Counted from the first letter of the stretch, positions 16,912 to 29,298 are shown. The stretch is DNA of 64,000 bases from Alphaproteobacteria bacterium (GCA_025359785.1 JANYET010000006.1:56730-120729); one strand, 5' to 3'. Numbers and translations: made by a program. The notes: generated from the sequence alone by a model not told the origin.

Positions 16912-17248
16912 GGGGCGTCTTCATGTCTGGGGGACAGAAGATCTCCGCGAGCGTCGCCACCACCCTGATCGCAGCAGGGTCTGAGATCCGGTACCAGATC
17001 GTCTGGCCTTCGCGGCGGGTGGCCACGACGCCCTCCTCCCGCAGCACCGCGAGATGCTGCGAGAGCGCCGACTGGGAGAGGCCGACGAGAGGCAAGAGCT
17101 CTCCGACGGACCGTTCGCCACCTGTCAGCTGGCACAGGATCATCAGCCGCCGTTCGTTGCCGAGCGCGCGAAGCAGCTTGGCCGCCTCCGCCGCGCTGGC
17201 CTCGAACCGGGTGATGTCGAAGTTCGCAAGATCGAACATGGATGCCAT
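16871..17248 (-). CDS. BigR/SqrR-type sulfide/persulfide-responsive ArsR-family repressor
   Basis: A 125-residue winged-helix repressor whose only two cysteines are Cys39 (MILCQL) and Cys105 (EIFCPP). The 66-residue spacing is exactly that of the Cys41/Cys107 pair in SqrR, which forms a tetrasulfide bridge with reactive sulfur species. The recognition helix is LSQSALSQHLAVLREEG. Its neighbours (rhodanese, TSUP and the divergent persulfide dioxygenase) are classic members of this regulon. The start is 17248 or 17239 (two ATGs). Confidence 0.88.
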   Translation of the reverse strand: MASMFDLANFDITRFEASAAEAAKLLRALGNERRLMILCQLTGGERSVGELLPLVGLSQSALSQHLAVLREEGVVATRREGQTIWYRISDPAAIRVVATLAEIFCPPDMKTPHDPTSYADANPRR

Positions 17249-17313
17249 ATATGCATTGTTTCTAATTTAGCAACTTCTTATATAAACAGGACCGCCCGAG
17301 GAGGTCTCCAGAC
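17249..17313. promoter_or_regulatory. AT-rich divergent promoter/operator of the sulfide module
   Basis: The 65-bp gap between the repressor and the dioxygenase is strongly AT-rich compared with its surroundings (TATAT near 17250, TTATATAAA near 17277). BigR-family repressors bind AT-rich dyads in such divergent regions. An AGGAGG ribosome-binding site precedes the dioxygenase ATG. Confidence 0.5.
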
Positions 17314-18174
17314 ATGACACCGACAGTGCAAACTTTCTTCGACCCCGCCACCTCCACAGCCACCCATCTTGTCAGCGATCCTACGACGAAAACCGCTGCG
17401 GTCATCGACCCGGTGCTCGATTACGAGCCTAAGGCCGGCCGACTGTCGATGACCTCGGCCGACGCCCTGCTGGCGGCGATCAAGGCGCAGGGCCTGGCGC
17501 TCGCTTACGTACTCGAGACACATGCCCACGCCGATCACCTCTCAGCCGCCGATTACCTGCGGCGCAAGACCGGGGCGCGGGTGGCGATTGGGGCGGATAT
17601 CGTCGCGGTCCAGGCGGCCTTCATCCCGGTCTTCGAAGCCGATGACCTCGCGGCGGATGGAGGAGCCTTCGATCGCTTGTTGAGAGAAGGCGACACCCTG
17701 CCGCTCGGAGACCTGACAATCGGCGTGCTTCACACGCCGGGCCACACGCCGGCCGATGTCACCTACCTGATCGGCGATGCGGCCTTCATCGGCGACACGC
17801 TGTTCATGCCCGACTACGGCACGGCCCGCACCGACTTCCCCGGCGGAGACGCCGCCACGCTCTACAGGTCGATCCAGAAGATCCTGGCGCTGCCGGCCGA
17901 GACCCGGGTCTTTGTCGGCCACGACTACCTTCCCCCGACCCGCGAGGACAATCGCTGGGAGACAACCGTCGCCCGACAACGGTCGGAGAACATCCACATC
18001 AAGAACGGCGTCACCAAGGCGGCATTCGTCGCCATGCGCGACGCCCGCGACGCAACCCTGTCCGCGCCGACGCTGATCCTGCCGTCTCTGCAGGTGAACA
18101 TCCGCGGCGGCCGCTTGCCGGAACCGTCGAAAACCGGGCGGGTCTTCCTCAAGCTGCCCCTCACGATGGAATGA
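17314..18174 (+). CDS. MBL-fold persulfide dioxygenase (ETHE1/Blh-like)
   Basis: A 286-residue metallo-beta-lactamase-fold enzyme. The metal motif HAHADH (residues 70-75), HTPGHTP and GHDY give the mononuclear-iron site of ETHE1-type persulfide dioxygenases, which oxidise glutathione persulfide to sulfite. The C-terminal PSLQVNIRGGRLPEP is typical of the bacterial Blh group. It is divergent from the BigR-like repressor. Together with rhodanese and TSUP it would take sulfide-derived persulfide to exported sulfite. Confidence 0.9.
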   Translation: MTPTVQTFFDPATSTATHLVSDPTTKTAAVIDPVLDYEPKAGRLSMTSADALLAAIKAQGLALAYVLETHAHADHLSAADYLRRKTGARVAIGADIVAVQAAFIPVFEADDLAADGGAFDRLLREGDTLPLGDLTIGVLHTPGHTPADVTYLIGDAAFIGDTLFMPDYGTARTDFPGGDAATLYRSIQKILALPAETRVFVGHDYLPPTREDNRWETTVARQRSENIHIKNGVTKAAFVAMRDARDATLSAPTLILPSLQVNIRGGRLPEPSKTGRVFLKLPLTME

Positions 18175-18289
18175 CCAGGCGGCTAGTTGGCGCGGCCGGC
18201 CTGATGAGCAGGGCCTACCAATTTCTAAGATCTAAGGACGCATAACCTATCGCCGCAGACCGGATTGCCTACGGAAGGCCGTCCAATCC

Positions 18290-18324
18290 TTGACATAGGG
18301 TGGCCCCCTATCCTAGGTAGCGCA
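18290..18324 (+). promoter_or_regulatory. dmeRF promoter with inverted-repeat operator
   Basis: A perfect -35 TTGACA lies at 18290-18295. The dyad ATAGGG (18295-18300), TGGCC, CCCTAT (18306-18311) lies in the promoter spacer. This G/C-tract-in-AT layout resembles the operators of RcnR/DmeR-type Ni/Co sensors. With a 17-base spacer the -10 would be 18313-18318, placing transcription start at or next to the dmeR ATG (18325). Confidence 0.6.
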
Positions 18325-18600
18325 ATGCATACGGTTCGAGAGAAGGCTCAACTCCTTGCCCGCGTCAGGCGTATCCGGGGCCAGATGGAAGGCATAGAGC
18401 GTGCGCTCGAAGCCGAGGCGGGCTGCGAGGCGATCATGCATCAGATCGCCGGCGTTCGCGGCGCGCTGGCCGGCCTCACGGCCGAGGTCGTCGAGGACCA
18501 CATCCAAACCCACTTAGTGGACGCCGAGAAGCATCCCGGCGCGCTGGATCAAGAAGCCGCCGCCGCCCTGATGGCGGTTATCCGTACATATTTGAAATGA
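18325..18600 (+). CDS. dmeR: DmeR, Ni/Co-responsive RcnR/CsoR-family repressor
   Basis: A 91-residue all-helical repressor. His2, Cys34, His59 and His63 match the Ni/Co ligands His3, Cys35, His60 and His64 of RcnR with a constant offset of one. That separates it from Cu-sensing CsoR (C-H-C, see 44116) and formaldehyde-sensing FrmR. ATG 18325 is preferred to an upstream in-frame TTG (18265), which would put the operator inside the gene and displace the N-terminal His ligand. It overlaps dmeF by 4 bases. Confidence 0.88.
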   Translation: MHTVREKAQLLARVRRIRGQMEGIERALEAEAGCEAIMHQIAGVRGALAGLTAEVVEDHIQTHLVDAEKHPGALDQEAAAALMAVIRTYLK

Positions 18601-19868
18601 AACCTGTTCCGATGCCCCAAGCCATCCCCGACCCAAACTCGGCGCACCATCACGTATTCCTCGGCCAAGCGCATGAGACTAGCGAACGGCGGACCTGGGC
18701 GGTGATCTGGCTCTGCGGGGCGATGATGGTGGGCGAGATCGTCGGCGGGCTGATGTTCGGCTCCATCGCCCTGGTGGCGGATGGCCTGCACATGTCCACC
18801 CACGCGGGCGCGCTGCTGCTGGCGGCGCTGGCCTACACCTATTCGCGTAAGCACGCGGACGATCCCCGGTTCAGCTTCGGCACTGGCAAGCTGGGCGATC
18901 TCGCCGGCTTCACCAGCGCCATCGTGCTGGCGATGATTTCGCTGCTGATCGGCTATGAAGCGGTGATCCGGTTCATGCACCCGGTGACCATCCACTTCGG
19001 GCAGGCCATTCCGATCGCTGTGCTCGGGCTGGGCGTAAACCTCGCCAGCGTCTGGCTGCTCGGCTCCGGCGGGCACCAGCACGGCCACAGTCATGGCCAC
19101 GGCCATGATGCTGCTGAACATGGCCATGGCGAGGAAGAGCATCTGATCACGACCGAACGCGGCGGCGTTGTGCTCAGCGTGTTCGAAGACGGCGTGCCAC
19201 CCCGTTTCCGTCTGCGGGGTGAGAGCGTAGCCTTGTCTCCCGCGACAGTGTCGCTGGAAACCGTGCGGCCGGACGGCGTGCGCCAACAGTTCGCCTTTGC
19301 CGATCGCGGCGACTTCCTGGAGTCGGTCGAGGAGATTCCGGAACCGCACGCGTTCACGGCAAAGCTCAGGCTTTCAGGGACGGACCACGTGGTTGTCTTC
19401 ACCGAGCACGAACACGGCGCCCACGACCGTGACAACAACATGCGCGCCGCCGTGATCCACGTGGTGGCCGACGCGGCAGTCTCGGCGCTGGTGATCATCG
19501 GCCTCGTCCTGGCGCGCTTGTTTGGCTGGCTTTGGATGGACCCGCTAGCGGGCATCGTCGGGGCTTGCGTGATCGCGAGCTGGTCCTACGGCCTGATCCG
19601 CGATACCGGCGCGATCCTGCTGGACATGAACCCCGATCGGAAACTGACCGATCAAATCCGCCAGACCGTCGAGGCCTCTGGCGACGCCGTGGCGGACTTG
19701 CATGTGTGGCGGCTTGGCCCCGGCCACCTCGGAGCGATCCTAAGCGTTGTCGCCCGCGGCGGTCGGGATGAGGCGTACTATCGAACGCGCCTAGCCCGTT
19801 TCCCCGCCTTGTCTCATGTGACTATTGAGATGGGCAGCCACGACGCCACCGCGTCGGCCAACCACTAA
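18597..19868 (+). CDS. dmeF: DmeF, CDF-family Co/Ni exporter
   Basis: A 423-residue inner-membrane cation diffusion facilitator. A His-rich N-terminus (AHHHVF), the LHMSTHA metal motif in TM2 and a very His-rich loop between TM4 and TM5 (GHSHGHGHD...EHGHGEEEH) define the DmeF group. The loop also carries an inserted soluble region of about 90 residues, making the protein longer than typical CDFs. The second half has DAAVSALVIIG and the C-terminal cytoplasmic domain. The ATGA overlap with dmeR indicates a dmeRF operon induced by Co or Ni. Confidence 0.9.
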   Translation: MKPVPMPQAIPDPNSAHHHVFLGQAHETSERRTWAVIWLCGAMMVGEIVGGLMFGSIALVADGLHMSTHAGALLLAALAYTYSRKHADDPRFSFGTGKLGDLAGFTSAIVLAMISLLIGYEAVIRFMHPVTIHFGQAIPIAVLGLGVNLASVWLLGSGGHQHGHSHGHGHDAAEHGHGEEEHLITTERGGVVLSVFEDGVPPRFRLRGESVALSPATVSLETVRPDGVRQQFAFADRGDFLESVEEIPEPHAFTAKLRLSGTDHVVVFTEHEHGAHDRDNNMRAAVIHVVADAAVSALVIIGLVLARLFGWLWMDPLAGIVGACVIASWSYGLIRDTGAILLDMNPDRKLTDQIRQTVEASGDAVADLHVWRLGPGHLGAILSVVARGGRDEAYYRTRLARFPALSHVTIEMGSHDATASANH

Positions 19869-20041
19869 GCTCTTTTAGCGGGGAACGCCGGCCGGCCCAC
19901 GCCGTTAGGAACGGCAGCGGCCCTGACGCCCCCCGACTTACGGGCCGCCCAATAGATCAGCCGTCGGTCCTGAAGGATCGGGGGCTTTTCATTGTTCCGG
20001 CAACCCACGTCGGCTTTGGAGCAAAATGCGCCAGGCCCCAC

Positions 20042-20614
20042 CTATCGGACCTGTTCGTGATGCAAGCTGCCGGCCGGCAGAGGCCGCAGCAGCTCGGTCT
20101 CAGGCCTGGAGAGGTCCAGCCAGGCCGGACCCTCGTCGCGGCCGAGCACGACGATCTGCCGGTCGTGATAGGGCGCGATGTCTTCGCCAGGCGCCGTGGT
20201 CAGCATCGTGAAGGCGCCTTCCTTGACCAGACCGGCGATCCAGAACCAAGGCTCACCCTCCAGGGTGAATAGGTGCTTGTCCTTGCGCTTCTGCTTGGGG
20301 TCGTCCGGCGCCGTGAATTCATAGAAGCCATCGGCGGGGATCAGGCAGCGGTCGCTCTTGGCGAAGCTGCGCCCCTCCGAGCGGAAGTTGAATACCGGCT
20401 TGCCGCGCGGCGTCTTCCAGGCCCAAGGGGTGACGGAGAGGGACACGCCCTCGCTCGAGCCGCGGACGATGGGCGCGGTCTGACTAACCCGGATCTCCTC
20501 GTAAGGCGGATAGTTTGGCGCGCCGCCCTGGGCCCACTTCAGCGGGATCTTCAGCTGGCTGAATTCGTCGCGCAGGGTGTCCGGCGGCTGGACGTAGCGG
20601 TAATCGTTGCACAT
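20042..20614 (-). CDS. SOS response-associated peptidase (SRAP/HMCES/YedK family)
   Basis: A 190-residue protein that crosslinks to abasic sites in single-stranded DNA. The invariant Cys2 (MCNDYR) forms a thiazolidine with the abasic site. Glu99 in PADGFYEF and His150 in YHDRQ are the other catalytic residues, and FNFRSE is the DNA-contacting motif. The length is slightly short for the family but complete. It is a lone minus-strand gene and DNA repair is its clear role. It is next to a DUF3606 gene 19 bases downstream in plus coordinates. Confidence 0.92.
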   Translation of the reverse strand: MCNDYRYVQPPDTLRDEFSQLKIPLKWAQGGAPNYPPYEEIRVSQTAPIVRGSSEGVSLSVTPWAWKTPRGKPVFNFRSEGRSFAKSDRCLIPADGFYEFTAPDDPKQKRKDKHLFTLEGEPWFWIAGLVKEGAFTMLTTAPGEDIAPYHDRQIVVLGRDEGPAWLDLSRPETELLRPLPAGSLHHEQVR

Positions 20615-20633
20615 CGCCGCCGCGGCCCCGCGA

Positions 20634-20819
20634 TTAGGCCTTCAGCCGCTCGGCGGCGGCGTTGAGCTTGTTGCGGTCGTTGCCCACCTGCTTGATCAGC
20701 TTCTCGGCCTGATCGGTGCTGATCTTGTGCTTGCGCGCGAAGTACCGGACTTCGTAGCCCTCGCCGCCCGCGACCCGGCTGCGATCCTGCCCGCCGCGCT
20801 TCGACTTGTTGTCCGCCAT
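20634..20819 (-). CDS. DUF3606 domain-containing small protein
   Basis: A 61-residue basic protein (MADNKSKRGG...KLNAAAERLKA). The EVRYFARKHKIS...AEKLIKQVGNDR core is the DUF3606 helix-turn-helix-like motif common in alphaproteobacteria; its function is unknown. The ATG at 20819 has GGAG upstream on the minus strand. It precedes the SRAP gene by 19 bases on the same strand, so the two may be co-transcribed. Confidence 0.85.
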   Translation of the reverse strand: MADNKSKRGGQDRSRVAGGEGYEVRYFARKHKISTDQAEKLIKQVGNDRNKLNAAAERLKA

Positions 20820-21165
20820 GACAATCTCCTTTGGATGGGTCACCCGGGAATCGCCACGCGCGGCAGAGGTTCCCCGCAAGCCAAAGCCGGACAGCAAAAC
20901 GGCGCGCCACCGCAGGGGTGACGCGCCGTCGATGGTGTCCCAGACGCCGCCACTTCGAGGGACGGGAGAGCGCGGCGGCGTCCGGTAAGCGCAGGATCGC
21001 GCTCGCGCCCTGAACCGCGCATGAATGGCCAAGCCGCCAAGTCGCTGTCGCTTCAGACGCCTTCGCTCACCAGCGCGGCCCCGACGGTCAGGGGGTTGGC
21101 CATTGCGTCTCCGCCGGTACGCCGAGCCTTGCGCTCAAGGTCTTCGCCCGCCATCCTAGGATGGC
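20820..21165. other. Non-coding 346-bp region with two GC-rich hairpins
   Basis: No credible gene is present. Hairpin 1 has arms at 20899-20906 and 20922-20929 (ACGGCGCG/CGCGCCGT), extended by CACC/GGTG across one mismatch. Hairpin 2 has 9-base arms at 20943-20951 and 20974-20982 (GACGCCGCC/GGCGGCGTC). Neither is followed by a T-tract. They may be transcription barriers, a processed RNA or chance in GC-rich DNA. Confidence 0.45.
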
Positions 21166-21525
21166 ATGCAGCGCGTCCGCGTCCTTTTCGGTCTGCTCGC
21201 CGCGATCATCCTGGTGATCGGCGGGGCGCCTGCGAACGCGTCCTCGAACCCGTGCAATCCATGCCCTCCGGACTGCCCGATGATGGCGCAGATCGCGCAC
21301 GCCATCGCAGATCACCACGACCAGGGGAAAGGCAAGAGTGGCGAGGCCGAGAGCCCCTGCAAATCGACGGCGGTCTGCCAAAGCGCCTTCGCCGTGCCCC
21401 TGCTGCCGCAGACAGTTGTCGAGACCGTCTTGCTCGCGGAAACTTCCGCGCACGATCTTGTCGGCGCGCTGGCGGCCGCCTCGTGGCCCCCCGACCCAAG
21501 CTTGAGACCTCCCATACATCTCTGA
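21166..21525 (+). CDS. Small secreted Cys-rich protein upstream of cusCBA, unknown
   Basis: A 119-residue protein with an N-terminal signal peptide (hydrophobic residues 5-20, cleavage near PANA-SS). It then has a cysteine cluster CNPCPPDCPMM and two further cysteines (CKSTAVCQ). The Cys, Met and His (HAIADHHDQ) content suggests periplasmic copper or silver binding. It lies 70 bp before cusC in the same direction and is probably the first gene of that operon. I do not recognise a named family; CopL-like leader proteins are an analogy only. Confidence 0.6.
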   Translation: MQRVRVLFGLLAAIILVIGGAPANASSNPCNPCPPDCPMMAQIAHAIADHHDQGKGKSGEAESPCKSTAVCQSAFAVPLLPQTVVETVLLAETSAHDLVGALAAASWPPDPSLRPPIHL

Positions 21526-21594
21526 TCCCTTGCGACCCGGCGGCCTCCACCGCTGGCCCTAGGCGCATGCGCGCCGTCAACAGGACTTCAGAGC

Positions 21595-22830
21595 ATGTAT
21601 CCCCATCGATGGCTGCCGACCCTCGCGGTCGCTGCGGCCCTGGCGAGCCCGGCTCATGCCGGCCCACTAACCTTCGCTCAGGCGCTGGATCGCGCCGCCG
21701 CGAGCGCGCCCAGCCTTCGGTCCGCGGCGCTGCAGACTGAGGCCGCGCGGGCCTCCGCGCGCGCCGCCGGCGCGCTGCCCGATCCAAAACTGAATGTCGG
21801 GGTCGAGGGCTTCCCGATCTCCGGACCGAACGCCGGCCACCCGTCGCGAGACGACTTCTCCGACGTGAAGGTCGGGATCATGCAGGACGTACCGAACAAG
21901 GGACGCCGGCAGGCGGCGGTGGCCGGCGCCACGGCCGCCATATCGCAGGCGGAAGCCGCCCGGCTGATCGAACTGCGCAAAGTCAGGGTCGCGACCGCGT
22001 TGGCCTGGATCGACGTCGCCTATGCCGAACGCCGCTTGGCCGCCGTCGATCAGGTCCTGGCCAGTCTGCGCCCGATCTGGGAGGCGCAGCCCTCGGCGGT
22101 GGCGTCGGGCCGCCAGCGGCCGGGGCAGGCGCTGTCGCCGATCCGAATGCGGGCGACGCTCGAAGACCAGCGCAGCGAGCAAATCGCCGGCCTCGCCCGC
22201 GCCCGCGCCGAGCTGACGCGATGGACGGGGGAGACGGCTCCCTCAGTCGCCGGCGCCCCCCCGGACTTCAACATCGATCCGACCCAGTTGCGCGCCGCGC
22301 TGGAAACGAACCCTACCCTGCTCGCCTATCGCTCGGCCGCCTCTCGCGCCGACGCCGAGGTCAACGCGGCTCGCGCCGCCGAGCGGCCGGACTGGGGATG
22401 GGAGGTCGCCTACCAGCGACGCGATCCAAGATTCGGCGACATGCTCTCGGCTGGCGTCACGGTGAGCCTTCCGTTGTTCGCCAGCTCCCGGCAAGAACCC
22501 TTGCTGGCGGCGCGCAGGGCCGACGCCTCCCGTGTCCATACCGACCGGGAAGACGCGCGGCGGGCTCTCGCGGCTCAGCTCGACGCTGACCTCGCCGACC
22601 ACGACATGCACCACGAACAATGGATGCGAACCACGGGCGCCGTCGTTCCGGCCGCCACCCAACGCGCCGATCTTGAGACGGCCAGCTACGCGGCTGGCAC
22701 AGCCGACTTGGCCGATGTGCTCGACGCCATGACGGCGCTCGCCGACGCCAAACTCACTGCCCTGGAACGCGAGGCGATGGTCGTTCGCGACGGCGCGCGC
22801 ATCGTCCTCACCTACGGAAATGACCAATGA
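21595..22830 (+). CDS. cusC: CusC-type TolC-family outer-membrane channel
   Basis: A 411-residue outer-membrane factor with a signal peptide (cleavage near AHA-GP). The two Ala/Arg-rich TolC repeats follow, with the family's LTFAQALDRA start and ending in a coiled coil. It is the exit channel for the CusBA pump. Its stop codon overlaps cusB by 4 bases. The shorter, non-lipidated N-terminus differs from E. coli CusC, which carries a lipid-anchored Cys. Confidence 0.87.
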   Translation: MYPHRWLPTLAVAAALASPAHAGPLTFAQALDRAAASAPSLRSAALQTEAARASARAAGALPDPKLNVGVEGFPISGPNAGHPSRDDFSDVKVGIMQDVPNKGRRQAAVAGATAAISQAEAARLIELRKVRVATALAWIDVAYAERRLAAVDQVLASLRPIWEAQPSAVASGRQRPGQALSPIRMRATLEDQRSEQIAGLARARAELTRWTGETAPSVAGAPPDFNIDPTQLRAALETNPTLLAYRSAASRADAEVNAARAAERPDWGWEVAYQRRDPRFGDMLSAGVTVSLPLFASSRQEPLLAARRADASRVHTDREDARRALAAQLDADLADHDMHHEQWMRTTGAVVPAATQRADLETASYAAGTADLADVLDAMTALADAKLTALEREAMVVRDGARIVLTYGNDQ

Positions 22831-24313
22831 CCCGCCCCATCACGCGCGGACAGCTCGCCGGCGCCGCGACGGCCATCGCCCTTGTCGCCGCCGGCGCAGG
22901 GTTCGGCCTCGCCCGACTTCAGGAACCGAAGGCCCCCACGCCCGCCAGCCCCGCCGCGCCCCCGGGCCGCAAGATCCTCTACTGGTACGACCCGATGATC
23001 CCGATGGAGCGCCATCAGGGCCCGGGGAAGTCCTCCATGAACATGGATCTCATCCCCAAATATGCGGACGAGGCCTCCAGCGGGACTGGGGTCAGGATCG
23101 ATCCCGGCGCTGTGCAGAACCTTGGGATCCGCGTCGTCGCTGTCCAGCGGGGCGATTTCGCGCAAAACCTCGACGCGACAGGTGTCCTCGACTTCAACCA
23201 GCGCCAGGTCGCCATCGTGCAGGCGCGCGCCGCCGGGTTCGTGCAGCGGGTTTATGCCCGGGCTCCGGGCGACATCGTGCCGGCCGGCGCGCCAATCGCA
23301 GACCTGCTCATTCCCAGCTGGGGCGGCGCACAGGTCGAATACCTGGCCGTACGCGGCTCGGGCGTCCCGGGTCTGGAAGCCGCCGCGCGGCAGCGGCTCC
23401 GGCTGCTCGGCATGCCGAGCAGCCTCATCGACGCGGTGGCGCGCGACGGACGGCCGCGCACGGTCGTCACGATCTCCACGCCCCAGGGCGGCGCTATCCA
23501 GACCCTCGAGGTCCGCCAGGGGATGACGGTGGCGATGGGCCAGACGCTCGCTCAGGTCTCGGGCCTCGGGACGGTCTGGTTGAACGCCGCGGTGCCGGAG
23601 GCCATGGCCGGACAGGTGAAAATCGGACAGCCGGCCCGGGCGGAGCTCGCGGCTTTTCCGGGTGAGATGTTCACCGGGCACGTGACCGCGATCCTGCCCA
23701 CGGCCCAGGCTGAGAGCCGCACACTGCAAGTGCGCATCGAACTGTCCAACCGCGGGGGCCGCTTGCGGCCCGGGATGTTCGCCACTGTCCACTTCAGCGG
23801 CGCGGCCCACCCGGCGCTGTTCCTGCCCACCGAAGCGGTGATCCGAACCGGCAAGCGGACCCTGGTGATGGTGGCCGGCGACGGTGGCCGTTTCCAACCG
23901 GTCGAGGTGCAGATCGGCCGCGAGGCCGGCGACCGCACGGAAGTCCTGGCCGGCCTGGACGAGGGTCAGAAGGTCCTCGCCTCGGGCCAGTTCCTGATCG
24001 ATTCCGAAGCCAGCTTGGCGGGGGTGCAGACCCGACCGCTTGCCGCTTCGCCTGCCGTGGCGGCGATGCCGGCCGCTGTCGCCAAGGCGGCGCTCTACGA
24101 AACCCGCGGGCGCATCGAGGCGCTGACCGCGGATTCGATCACGCTCAGCCATGAGCCGGTTCGGGCTATCGGTTGGCCGGCGATGACCATGACCTTCAAG
24201 CTTGGCTCGCCCGGCTTGGCCAAGGCCGCGAAGGTGGGCGATCAGGTCAGCTTCGGCTTCGAGCAGAAACCCGAGGGGCCGGTCATTCGCCGCCTCAGCC
24301 CGGTCGCTGGCCG

Positions 24314-24317
<4 letters not shown>
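22827..24317 (+). CDS. cusB: CusB-type membrane fusion protein with fused C-terminal CusF domain
   Basis: A 496-residue periplasmic adaptor of the Cu/Ag pump. After a membrane anchor, a heavy-metal-binding segment (YWYDPMIPM, then [10 protein letters not shown], about residues 52-80) aligns with the N-terminal Met-rich copper site of E. coli CusB. Barrel, lipoyl and hairpin domains follow. The last about 75 residues form a CusF-like domain: His (LSHEPV), Trp eight residues later, then the PAMTM methionines, reproducing the H36/W44/M47/M49 copper site. The chaperone is thus fused to the adaptor. The gene overlaps cusC and cusA by 4 bases each. Confidence 0.9.
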
Positions 24318-27487
<3,170 letters not shown>

Positions 27488-27592
27488 GCGCGCACCACCC
27501 CGCCCTAGCGGTGTTCGCGGCCCGGCTCATCGTCTTTCGCGAGGTCCTCGAGGCCGGGCGGTTGGTCATACCCGGCCTGAGCCGTCCGGAGG

Positions 27593-28603
27593 TCAGAGGC
27601 GCAGGATCACAAGCAGCACCGCGAACATCCCATAGCCAACCGCCATCGACGACAGCAGCGCCTTGGACACTCGGCCCGTCCGGAAGGCGAGCAGCAGGAT
27701 GATGACGGCGGCCAAGGTGACGACGCCGGCGAGGACCAACGATCGGTCCAACAGCCAGGGGGTGAAGAAGAGGCCGAAGGCGGTGGGAACCGTCGCCTGG
27801 ATCATCATCGCGCCGCTGATGTTGGCGAGCGCGAGCCGCACCTTCCCCTGACGTATCCAGATGATCGCGTTTAGAGTCTCGGGCAGCTCCGTCGCGATCG
27901 GGCTGATCAGCAGCGCTAGAAGCTGCGGCTTGATGCCCAGCATCGGGCCCAGGACATCGATCTGCGACACGAAGAAGCGCGAGGCGAAGAAGATCACCAC
28001 CAGCGCAACGACCGTCTGGAGAACCGCGATCATCGTGGATGGCGTCGCCGCTTTGGGTGCGAACTTCAGCGGCTCCAGTTCGACCCCTTCCGAGTTATCA
28101 TCGTCGCCACCGCGCATTTCCTTCCAGAAATAGACGGCATAGGCGGCGAGGAAGGCGATCCCGAGCCACGGCTTGAACGCGAACAGGACCAGGCCGAGCC
28201 CCAGCTTGACGACAAAGATCGCCGCAAACCACGTCTGGTCGCGGCTGAGCTTGGCAAAGTCCGTGTAAGCGACCTCCCCCGTCGGGAGTTGGCGTTGGGT
28301 GAGGTAGAGCGACCAACCGACGACGGCATAGGCAATGGTCGCGAGCACCAGCGGGCCACCCAGGGCGGCGCCGATGCCGATGGCCTTCTGCGCCTGGCTG
28401 CCCCCGAAGGCGACGGCGACGAAGGTGACCACGCTCTCCGGAAGCGCTGTTCCGAAGGCCGCTAGGATGGTGCCGGTGGCCTTCTCGCCAACGGCGAACT
28501 TGCGGCCGACCCACTCCACACCGTTCACGAAGAACTCGCAGGCGAAGTAAATGAGGGCCGCTGAGCCCAGCAGGAACGCAAAGGTTTGGACGAGAGGGTC
28601 CAT
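27593..28603 (-). CDS. CaCA-family sodium/calcium exchanger-like membrane protein
   Basis: A 336-residue inner-membrane antiporter with two inverted repeats of the Na+/Ca2+ exchanger fold. The alpha-repeat signatures are GTALPESVVTF in the first half and PIATELPETLNAI in the second, each with the ion-binding Glu. An acidic Asp-rich loop (GGDDDNSEG) joins the halves. ATG 28603 with GGAG upstream is chosen over a longer open frame to 28714. It is convergent with cusA. Cation specificity (Ca, K or a heavy metal) is unknown. Confidence 0.85.
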   Translation of the reverse strand: MDPLVQTFAFLLGSAALIYFACEFFVNGVEWVGRKFAVGEKATGTILAAFGTALPESVVTFVAVAFGGSQAQKAIGIGAALGGPLVLATIAYAVVGWSLYLTQRQLPTGEVAYTDFAKLSRDQTWFAAIFVVKLGLGLVLFAFKPWLGIAFLAAYAVYFWKEMRGGDDDNSEGVELEPLKFAPKAATPSTMIAVLQTVVALVVIFFASRFFVSQIDVLGPMLGIKPQLLALLISPIATELPETLNAIIWIRQGKVRLALANISGAMMIQATVPTAFGLFFTPWLLDRSLVLAGVVTLAAVIILLLAFRTGRVSKALLSSMAVGYGMFAVLLVILRL

Positions 28604-29298
28604 GAGGGTCTCCGGGTCGGGCCAGCGGACAAGCCAATAGCGCCGACGACGCGCCCGACCGGAGCGCACGTCGTTGCCATTGGTCTCGCCAGGCCTTGCG
28701 ACTGCCAGCGCCATGACCCGGAGGCCAAGTGTGTTGACGCAGGCCCCTCTAAGAGACGAGGGCGACTACTCCCCAAAGGAGGCCTGTCAGGTAGGCTGCC
28801 ATGTTCTGAAGGTCAACATCGGCGCGCGCTGAGTGACCGACTGAGGCGGCTCCCACGCGCCTTGCGGCCGGGCTGTCGTGGGGGTGATCCCGCGGCCACG
28901 ATGATGAATTTGCCGGCCGCCGCCATGGTCGGTCGACGGCACCCGCATGAGGTGGCGTCCATACACCGCCCCCCGCCCGCAAGGAGCCAAAGGCGCCGTC
29001 GCCTTGGGCCGTCCGATCTGAGGATCGGCTGCGGCCCTACGTCGGGCCAAGAGCCGGTGCTGTTTTCACTCCACGTCAAAATTCGCGCCTGCGGGGCACG
29101 ATGTGACGTCACCCTCACTTCTCATCCAGCCATAACGAGAGCCCTGGGGTGATCCGAAGCTTGGTGGAGTCCGCACGGCCCAACTCGGGCGTACTGCCAA
29201 AGCGGGCGATACCCGCCGTGCCGGTCCGCCCGATCCGTTCTCAATCAAGGGCGCAGCACAACAAACATCACCGACGATGCCAAACGGCCATCGTCAGG
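28604..29298. other. 695-bp region with no supportable gene
   Basis: Several overlapping open frames occur on both strands, but they are Arg/Pro-rich, lack ribosome-binding sites and resemble no family. A short minus-strand hydrophobic stretch near 28749-28800 (AAYLTGLLWGVVALVS) may be a remnant of a membrane protein. No repeats or hairpins stood out. Confidence 0.4.

Noticed and set aside
20899..20982. Hairpins as classical intrinsic terminators
   Set aside because: Stable stems but no T-tract on either strand, so terminator function cannot be supported.
28586..29152. 188-residue plus-strand frame in the gap after the exchanger
   Set aside because: It begins inside the exchanger gene, is Arg/Pro-rich and shows no homology or initiation signal.
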